Part shown: positions 53,801-58,972 of the stretch, one piece after another | Layout: every line of letters starts with the position of its first letter | Numbering within the stretch: position 1 is the stretch's first letter | Source of the DNA: Chitinophagaceae bacterium | GTDB taxonomy: Bacteria > Bacteroidota > Bacteroidia > Chitinophagales > Chitinophagaceae | Reading direction: 5' to 3' | NCBI GenBank assembly: GCA_014379345.1 | Contig: JACMLY010000130.1 | Span: 1-58,972, forward strand | DNA: 58,972 nucleotides | Notes under the pieces: model-generated | What the model was told of the DNA's origin: nothing | Database searches by the model: none | Seen by the model: only the letters and a program-made list of their open reading frames with translations | Translations under genes and position numbers: made by a program

Positions 53801-55189
53801 TAGGCTGTTGTGGGAAGTAGTACGGTGCTGATAGACCGTAAAGCGATTCCTTTTTTTATCTAATAAATTTAGTCCGCCGCCATCGGTACCTATCCAAATA
53901 TCTCCTTGTTCGTTTTCTGCAAAGGCGGTAACAATATTATGACTTAACCCATTTTGTGAATTATTATCTTTTTTATAATGTGCAAACTGCGAAAGGTTTT
54001 TATCATACTTATTTACCCCACCGGCGTAAGTGCCTACCCATAAAATTCCGGTGGCATCCAGAAGTAATGAATTCACCGAATTGTTACTTATTGAGTTTGG
54101 GTTTGTTGAATTATTTTGATAGTGTGTGAATGTCTTGGAACTGATATGAAAAAGGTCCAACCCTTTTTCAGTACCGATCCATATATTTCCATTGCCACCA
54201 TCTGCCAGCGCGAAAATATTATTGTCAATGATGTTTGCACGTGTTTGCAATTTCCGATTCTGCTGGAAATGTGTAAATATTCCGGTTTTTCTGTCAAACA
54301 ATTCCAATGATTCGTCTGTGCCGATCCATAAATTTCCTTTATTATCTTCCATGATCGCCCGCACATGATTTCCTCTGATCCCTGCCGGATTACCCGAATT
54401 GGTGACATATCTTTTGAATTTTTTTGATGCAGGATCAAACAAATTCAGGCCCCTTTCCGTACCGATCCATAAATTGCCCTGAGTGTCTTCCAACATGGAA
54501 AAAACCGCTTCATTGCTAATGCTCGCTGTATCCATAGCATTATGAAGGAAACTTGTGAACTTTTTTGTTTTGCGATTGAACAGATTAAGATTCTGATAAG
54601 TTCCAACCCAAAGATTTCCCCGCCTGTCTTCATAAATGCAGGCAACAGAATTATTGGTTATGGAAAAAGGGTCGGCCGGATCTGCAAGAAAATGAGAAAA
54701 TGAATTGCTGTTCCTATTGTATTTACTCAATCCGCCACCTGTTGTACCGATCCAGAGATCACCATTGAGGTCTTCATAAAGGGCGTTGATAATATTTGAA
54801 GACAAGCTGGATGGATCGTTAGGGTTGTGCTTAAACAAAGTGAATTTGTAACCGTCGTACCTGTTCAACCCGTCTTCCGTGGCAAACCACATAAAACCAT
54901 ATTTGTCTCTTACGATTGACTGCACATCACTTTGAGAAAGGCCATCCCTGACAGTGAGATGAGAAAAATTTATATCTTGTTTTTGTGAAAATCCCGGCAG
55001 GTAGAGAAGCGACAGGAAAACGATCAGCATGAATGAATAATACCGCCCGCAGAAAATTTTATGATCATTGCTTTCTGAAGCGTTTAGGCTATTTGATCCG
55101 GGAATTGGAAAAACTGAAAAAATTTTCGACATGTGTGATAAAAATATAAAAGGATAGAAACGGCAAATCCCCATTGAATATTTGATCAT
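50894..55189 (-). CDS. Giant hybrid sensor kinase with two-component-regulator propellers and two receivers
   Basis: This 1431-aa protein starts at ATG 55189; a hydrophobic segment near 52-68 ([17 protein letters not shown]) could act as a late signal peptide, so the true start may be the MSKIF at about 20. About 13-14 propeller repeats (pattern GNLWIGT) span about 75-730, then a Y_Y_Y domain to about 850, a transmembrane helix at about 855-875, a HisKA domain with His near 925 ([13 protein letters not shown]), an HATPase domain (N-box [12 protein letters not shown] near 1036, G boxes near 1076 and 1103), and two receivers, near 1166 (DMQMPEMNG) and 1303 (DVQMPEMDG). No AraC HTH follows, unlike classical HTCS regulators, so output must pass by phosphotransfer. 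Extracellular glycan sensing is inferred from the family. Confidence 0.93.
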   Translation of the reverse strand: MIKYSMGICRFYPFIFLSHMSKIFSVFPIPGSNSLNASESNDHKIFCGRYYSFMLIVFLSLLYLPGFSQKQDINFSHLTVRDGLSQSDVQSIVRDKYGFMWFATEDGLNRYDGYKFTLFKHNPNDPSSLSSNIINALYEDLNGDLWIGTTGGGLSKYNRNSNSFSHFLADPADPFSITNNSVACIYEDRRGNLWVGTYQNLNLFNRKTKKFTSFLHNAMDTASISNEAVFSMLEDTQGNLWIGTERGLNLFDPASKKFKRYVTNSGNPAGIRGNHVRAIMEDNKGNLWIGTDESLELFDRKTGIFTHFQQNRKLQTRANIIDNNIFALADGGNGNIWIGTEKGLDLFHISSKTFTHYQNNSTNPNSISNNSVNSLLLDATGILWVGTYAGGVNKYDKNLSQFAHYKKDNNSQNGLSHNIVTAFAENEQGDIWIGTDGGGLNLLDKKRNRFTVYQHRTTSHNSLSNNSVLELLIDREKNLWIGTYEGGLDHFDTKTNKFTNYKKGNGAGGLSSNSVFALLEDRRGNIWIGTNEGGLNVLNKTSHTITRYRSNQDDQDHSLVNDDIRYMLEDREGMIWIGTYGGLSHFNPLTGKFTNYSNIDSNLTGQTVFSIYEDRKGNIWVGTMGALNLFNKATKRFAAFTEQNGLANNTIKYITEDNEGNLWLSTNRGISRFDPKTKKVYNYDMDHGLQGYEFFHGAGLKLKNGEILFGGINGFNRFHPSSMNENEVIPRIAITDFQLFNNPVIIGDKNSPLRQHISETKEIVLSYDQSVFTVEYTALNYTVPEKNRYAFMLEGFDKKWNYVQGQRKATYTNLDPGQYIFRVKAANNDGVWNEVGASLKIIIKPPFWKTWWFKMLSVTILFGGIFIFIRIRINNINAAKARLERLVTERTESLALMTEEERNARKEAEQANRAKSIFLATMSHEIRTPMNGVIGTASLLAETALNTEQRRYAEIIRTSGENLLSVINDILDFSKIESGKMELEQLPFDIRLCIEEILDLFAGKAAESKVDLVYEMGSNVPENIVGDGTRLRQILINLVGNALKFTHEGEVFIGVKLIDIKGIDCKLSFEIRDTGIGIPADKMDRLFKAFTQVDSSTTRKYGGSGLGLAICKRLVELMGGKIDVQSTVGQGATFRFTVMTSQAKMTVRSHVQCNANELQGKKILIVDDNETNRYILHNQLQQWKLVPVVAGSGKEALRLLSINKDFDLVVTDMQMPEMNGIELAKSIKDQYPQLPLFLLSSVGDERGKQYETLFSTILTKPVKQQQLCKAMVMQFKQGVIGVSENHEISRQRLSVNFAAQYPMKILVAEDNPVNQLLAVMVLRKLGYEPDTAINGVKALEAVMERPYDLILMDVQMPEMDGLEATRLIRDKLKIQPVIIAATANAMHEDREICLGAGMDDYISKPLELESLVNMIEKWAHERQLKSAQFAQ

Positions 55190-55656
55190 TACGTGTTTAC
55201 AGAGTTGATTTTCCCCCTTTTTGATTCACTTCCCTACGGCATTAGGATTTACCCTCAAATTGGTAAGTATTAACCTCTATTAATGGTTGTGCCAATTCTG
55301 TACAAGAAGGGTTTAGGTTGAATTCCAGGGAGGCGTGGCTTTCGGTCGTCTTTCGTGTTCCTTAGTGAACCCGAAGGACACCAGGGTCTGAGGTTAAAAT
55401 TGTGACTAAAAATCATTTTTAAGACGCGGGAATTCGTGGCAAAAGAGTACGAAGGGAAATTTGCACCTCACGTGACTTGAAATGAGTTACATACCAGGAT
55501 CGTCTACATTCTCTCTTTATAAATCCAGGCGGAATAATCCATCTTAAGCAAATCTATTAGCCTACCTTACAAATAATTTACAAACCCTATATCTCCGCTA
55601 CAATCTAATTCTTTACCTCCCGAAAATAAATTACCCCTTTTCGCGGGAATGTATAA
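55190..55656. other. Divergent regulatory gap between the two large sensor genes
   Basis: These 467 bp separate the hybrid kinase start from the CheB/CheR gene start. TTTCGTGTTCCTTAGTGAACCCG near 55350 is a decayed TTCGTG-family half-palindrome. No gene is supported. Confidence 0.4.
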
Positions 55657-58600
55657 ATGATGAAAGAAGAAAAATCGAAGATACTTTCAGAGAATCTTTT
55701 CCCAGTAGTGGGGATTGGCGCCTCTGCCGGCGGACTCGCCGCATTTGAAAAACTGCTTAAAGCCATACCGGAAAATTCAGGAATGGCATACGTGCTCGTA
55801 CAACATTTAGATCCCAGTCATGAAAGTCTTTTGCCTGAACTTCTTCAAAAAGTAACCAAGATTCCCGTTCAGGAAATTTCAGATGATGTCAAAGTGAAGC
55901 CTGATCATATTTACATTATCCCCAGCAACAAAATGTTGGTGGCAAATGATGGTGTGTTGCATTTGAGTCCGCGCCCGGAAAAAGGCAGAGCTGAACGGAA
56001 CATGCCCATTGACCTTTTCTTTACTTCGCTGGCAGAAGTGCATCAGGCACATGCTATCGGAGTGGTATTATCCGGCACAGCGTCGGATGGTACCAAGGGG
56101 TTAAAAGCCATTAAAGATCATGGCGGCATTACATTCGCACAGGATGAAATATCGGCAGCATACCCGGGAATGCCTACTAGCGCTATTCATGCCGGTGTGG
56201 TGGACTTTATTCTTCCACCTGAAAAAATACCGACAAAACTTTTGGAGGTAACAAAAATTATTGACGGAAAGGACATTGATTTGCCGCCACAGGATGCAGA
56301 TGTATTTAAACAAATCCTTACTTTACTTCGGCTTCGTAAGGGAACCGATTTTACTTACTATAAACAGACCACCATATGCAGAAGGATACTCCGCAGGATG
56401 GCGCTTAACAAAAACGAACAACCTGCAGCTTATCTTACATATTTACGTGAAAATAAACCAGAGCAGGATACCTTGTATCAGGACCTGCTGATCCCTGTTA
56501 CTTCCTTTTTTCGTGACATTAAAAGCTTTGAAAATTTATGCCAAACTGTTTTCCCCCTCATTGTAAAAAACAAAAATAACGGTGATCCGGTACGGGTTTG
56601 GGTGGCTGGCTGTAGTACGGGCGAAGAAGCATATTCAATGGCCGTGTGCTTTAAAGAATTTCTAGGCAATCCTTCTGCAGGCCCGCGACAGAGAGTACAA
56701 ATATTTGCAACCGATATCAGCGAACCCGCTATTACTAAAGCACGTACAGGCATTTATACCAATAGCGAAGTGGCAGGATTAACTCCCCAGCGCCTGCAGG
56801 AATTTTTTACAAAAAACAATGGGAATTACCAGGTAAATAAGGAACTGAGAGAAATGTGCGTTTTTGCCGGTCATAATTTTTTAAAAGACCCTCCTTTTGG
56901 TAAAATAGATTTTGTGAGCTGCCGCAACGTGCTCATTTATATGGAGCCGTACCTGCAAAAAAAGGCGCTCACCACTTTTCATTATTCACTAAATCCAAAA
57001 GGGTTTTTATTGCTCGGTAAATCAGAAACCACCAGTGGTGTACCCGACCTGTTCATTACAGCTGCAAGAAACGATAAATTATTTACCCGCAAGGATGTAC
57101 CCGGCCGGTTTATGCACATAGCCAGCCAGAACAGCGAACAAAACATGTATAACCTGAATGCAAATCCCAAAGGCGAAACCATGCGAACCGATTTTCAAAA
57201 AACGGCTGATGATATTATTCTCGATAAATTTACCCCTGCAGGTGTGGTGGTAAATGAGGCGATGGACATTGTGCATTTCAGGGGCAAAACGGGAAACTAT
57301 TTAGAACAGTCCCCTGGCAAACCCAGCCATAATGTTTTACAAATGGCGAAGAATGGTTTGGCTTTTGAACTGCGCAACATTTTGCATAAAGCGAAAAAAG
57401 AAAAAGCACCTGTTATAAAAGAAAATATTCCAATGCAGTTAAACGGAAGCCTGCGAAACATTAATATTGAAGCCATTCCTTTGCCCAATACCGTTGAGCC
57501 GCATTACCTGATCCTTTTTCATGATAATCATGTTGTGGGAAGCCAGACGCCAGAAGTCAGAAGTCAGAAGTCAACAACCAAAATAAAAAAGGATGATAAA
57601 GACCTTCACATCGCACAGTTGCAAAAAGAGCTTGCCCAATTGCGTGAAGACATGCGCTCCATAACCGAAGACCAGGAGGCAGTGAATGAAGAATTGCAAA
57701 GCGCCAATGAAGAGTTGCTAAGTGGCAGCGAGGAATTGCAAAGCCTGAATGAAGAATTAGAAACCGGCAAAGAAGAACTGCAGAGTACCAATGAAGAACT
57801 GACCGTGGTAAACCAGGAAATGATAAGCCTGAACGAACAGGTAACCAATGCAAGGAATTATGCGGACTCCATTATTTCTACCATTCGTGAACCACTGCTG
57901 GTGCTTGATAAAAATCTGCGCGTACAAACCGCTAACAGCGCTTTCTATAAAACCTTCCATGTAAATGCCAAGGATACAGAAGGCATATTAATATATGAAC
58001 TGGGCGACCATCAATGGAATATTCACTCACTGCGAACACTATTAGAAGAAATTTTACCGCAAAAATCAAATTTTTCAGATTTTGAAGTAGCACACAAATT
58101 TCCAAATATTGGTGAGCGGATAATGTTGTTGAACGCCCGCAAAATGACAGGAGAAAAAACAAAGGATGAATTAATCCTGCTAGCTATTGAAGATATTACA
58201 GAAAAAGCTACCGCCCGAAAAAAAATTGAAGATAATTTCAAAAGCTACAATACGATGCTTATGAAATCGCCCTTTGCTTTTTCAATAATGAAAGGAAAAG
58301 ATATGGTGATAACTCTTGCTAATAACCTGATGAAAGATTTTTGGGGGAAAGGCAAGGAAGTGGAAGGAAAAACCCTTGGCCATGTTTTGCCTGAGCTGAA
58401 AGACCAACCCTTCCCCGGCATGATCGATACTGTTTATACAACAGGCAATACTGTTTATGCCAATGAAATGCTTGCGCGGTTAAATCACAACGGAAAAATA
58501 GAAGACCGGTATTTTAATATTGTTTACCAGCCCCATCTGGAAGCAGACGAAAGTATTTCAGGTGTAATAACTATTGCTCATGAAGTAACAAACCAGGTGG

Positions 58601-58972
58601 TTGCCCGCAAAAGGATTGAAGAAAGTGAAGCACGCTTTCGCAATCTGGTTGAAAAGGCACCTTCCCCGATTTGTATTTTAAAGGGTGAAAGTATGATATT
58701 GGATGTGGCGAATGAACCCGTATTTAAAGTTTGGAACGTAGGGAAAGAAGCACTGGGCAAACCATTTTTGGAAATTATTCCTGACATGAAGGACCAGCCA
58801 TTTATGGGATGGCTTTTAGATGTTTTTCATACCGGAGTTACACATTACGGGCATGAAGAACCGGCTTATTTCACTCGTGAAAACGGAGAAAAGCAAAGCC
58901 TTTATTTCAACTTTGTTTACCAGCCTTATCGTGAAGATGATGGAACCATTTCCGGAGTGATGGTTTTAGCTA
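55657..58972 (+). CDS. CheB/CheR fusion with PAS domains (partial, runs off the window)
   Basis: Two ATG codons occur at 55657 and 55660; the frame runs open to the window end (over 1100 codons). The CheB methylesterase comes first (Ser22 in GIGASAGGL, His49 in LVQHLDPSHES, Asp143 in GTASDGTKG). A CheR methyltransferase follows (about 215-490) with VAGCSTGEEAYSM near 313-325 and VLIYMEPY. A Glu-rich coiled coil lies at about 645-730 (repeats of NEELQS), then at least three PAS units (around 745, 865 and 985). No receiver domain precedes CheB. Such proteins act as PAS/CheBR scaffold kinases or two-component inputs; the C-terminal output lies outside the window, usually HisKA/HATPase. The 57556-57570 microsatellite AGTCAGA is in-frame. 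Confidence 0.9.
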   Translation, partial: MMKEEKSKILSENLFPVVGIGASAGGLAAFEKLLKAIPENSGMAYVLVQHLDPSHESLLPELLQKVTKIPVQEISDDVKVKPDHIYIIPSNKMLVANDGVLHLSPRPEKGRAERNMPIDLFFTSLAEVHQAHAIGVVLSGTASDGTKGLKAIKDHGGITFAQDEISAAYPGMPTSAIHAGVVDFILPPEKIPTKLLEVTKIIDGKDIDLPPQDADVFKQILTLLRLRKGTDFTYYKQTTICRRILRRMALNKNEQPAAYLTYLRENKPEQDTLYQDLLIPVTSFFRDIKSFENLCQTVFPLIVKNKNNGDPVRVWVAGCSTGEEAYSMAVCFKEFLGNPSAGPRQRVQIFATDISEPAITKARTGIYTNSEVAGLTPQRLQEFFTKNNGNYQVNKELREMCVFAGHNFLKDPPFGKIDFVSCRNVLIYMEPYLQKKALTTFHYSLNPKGFLLLGKSETTSGVPDLFITAARNDKLFTRKDVPGRFMHIASQNSEQNMYNLNANPKGETMRTDFQKTADDIILDKFTPAGVVVNEAMDIVHFRGKTGNYLEQSPGKPSHNVLQMAKNGLAFELRNILHKAKKEKAPVIKENIPMQLNGSLRNINIEAIPLPNTVEPHYLILFHDNHVVGSQTPEVRSQKSTTKIKKDDKDLHIAQLQKELAQLREDMRSITEDQEAVNEELQSANEELLSGSEELQSLNEELETGKEELQSTNEELTVVNQEMISLNEQVTNARNYADSIISTIREPLLVLDKNLRVQTANSAFYKTFHVNAKDTEGILIYELGDHQWNIHSLRTLLEEILPQKSNFSDFEVAHKFPNIGERIMLLNARKMTGEKTKDELILLAIEDITEKATARKKIEDNFKSYNTMLMKSPFAFSIMKGKDMVITLANNLMKDFWGKGKEVEGKTLGHVLPELKDQPFPGMIDTVYTTGNTVYANEMLARLNHNGKIEDRYFNIVYQPHLEADESISGVITIAHEVTNQVVARKRIEESEARFRNLVEKAPSPICILKGESMILDVANEPVFKVWNVGKEALGKPFLEIIPDMKDQPFMGWLLDVFHTGVTHYGHEEPAYFTRENGEKQSLYFNFVYQPYREDDGTISGVMVLA

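Overview
The window looks like a chromosomal segment of a Bacteroidota bacterium, probably Chitinophagia (Chitinophagaceae-like). Supporting signs are moderate-to-low GC, a Bacteroidota-type promoter (TTTG, 19 bp, TAnnTTTG) in front of the tRNA gene, a C-terminal type IX secretion sorting domain, an EF-G-2-like GTPase, two-component-regulator propeller hybrid kinases, and many lipoproteins and glycosyltransferases. No plasmid, prophage or CRISPR signature is visible. The family-level placement is inference from gene content only.

Layout. 1-591: decayed IS200-like (Y1) transposase end and a long imperfect inverted repeat. 592-4542 (minus): three-gene cluster of an outer-membrane/secreted barrel-like protein, a lipoprotein and a two-enzyme fusion (papain-like peptidase plus alpha/beta-hydrolase). 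4926-6589: APS kinase and a TIGR03032-type protein. 6661-8259: FG-GAP repeat protein exported by T9SS. 8370-15224: serine hydrolase with a CBM9-like front domain, KANL3/Tex30-like hydrolase, membrane protein, unknown 359-aa protein, lipoprotein and SGNH hydrolase. 15536-19300: aldo/keto reductase, tRNA-Lys, a sensor kinase lacking its ATPase domain, a GIY-YIG remnant and a tRNA-like remnant with its own terminator. 19303-24647: SDR, SAM hydrolase, response regulator, FtsE and two glycosyltransferases. 24810-36340: housekeeping block (rpsO, pnp, prmA, plsY, M48 protease, OmdA-like, CYTH, dnaG, EF-G-like). 36560-42240 (minus): permease, glutamine-synthetase-like ligase, Fe-alcohol dehydrogenase and aldehyde dehydrogenase. 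42397-43536: small ORFs. 43816-48287 (minus): glycosyltransferase, UDP-galactopyranose mutase and a GH1/RfbD-like fusion. 48731-55189 (minus): zinc metallopeptidase, AI-2E-type permease and a giant hybrid sensor kinase. 55657-end: CheB/CheR/PAS sensor protein, cut by the window edge.

The most system-like unit is 36560-42240. Its permease resembles ethanolamine transporters. The ligase is of the gamma-glutamyl-polyamine synthetase type, and the two dehydrogenases could oxidise a gamma-glutamylated amino alcohol to the acid. This would use ethanolamine without ammonia-lyase or a microcompartment. The second notable unit is the overlapping galactofuranose/deoxysugar operon 43816-48287.

Intergenic DNA carries two recurring palindromic families, one built from CACGAA/TTCGTG words and one from GTCGAC words. 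Several hairpin-plus-T-run elements sit directly against start codons (prmA, CYTH). All functional calls are from reading motifs in the translated sequence; no database search was possible.
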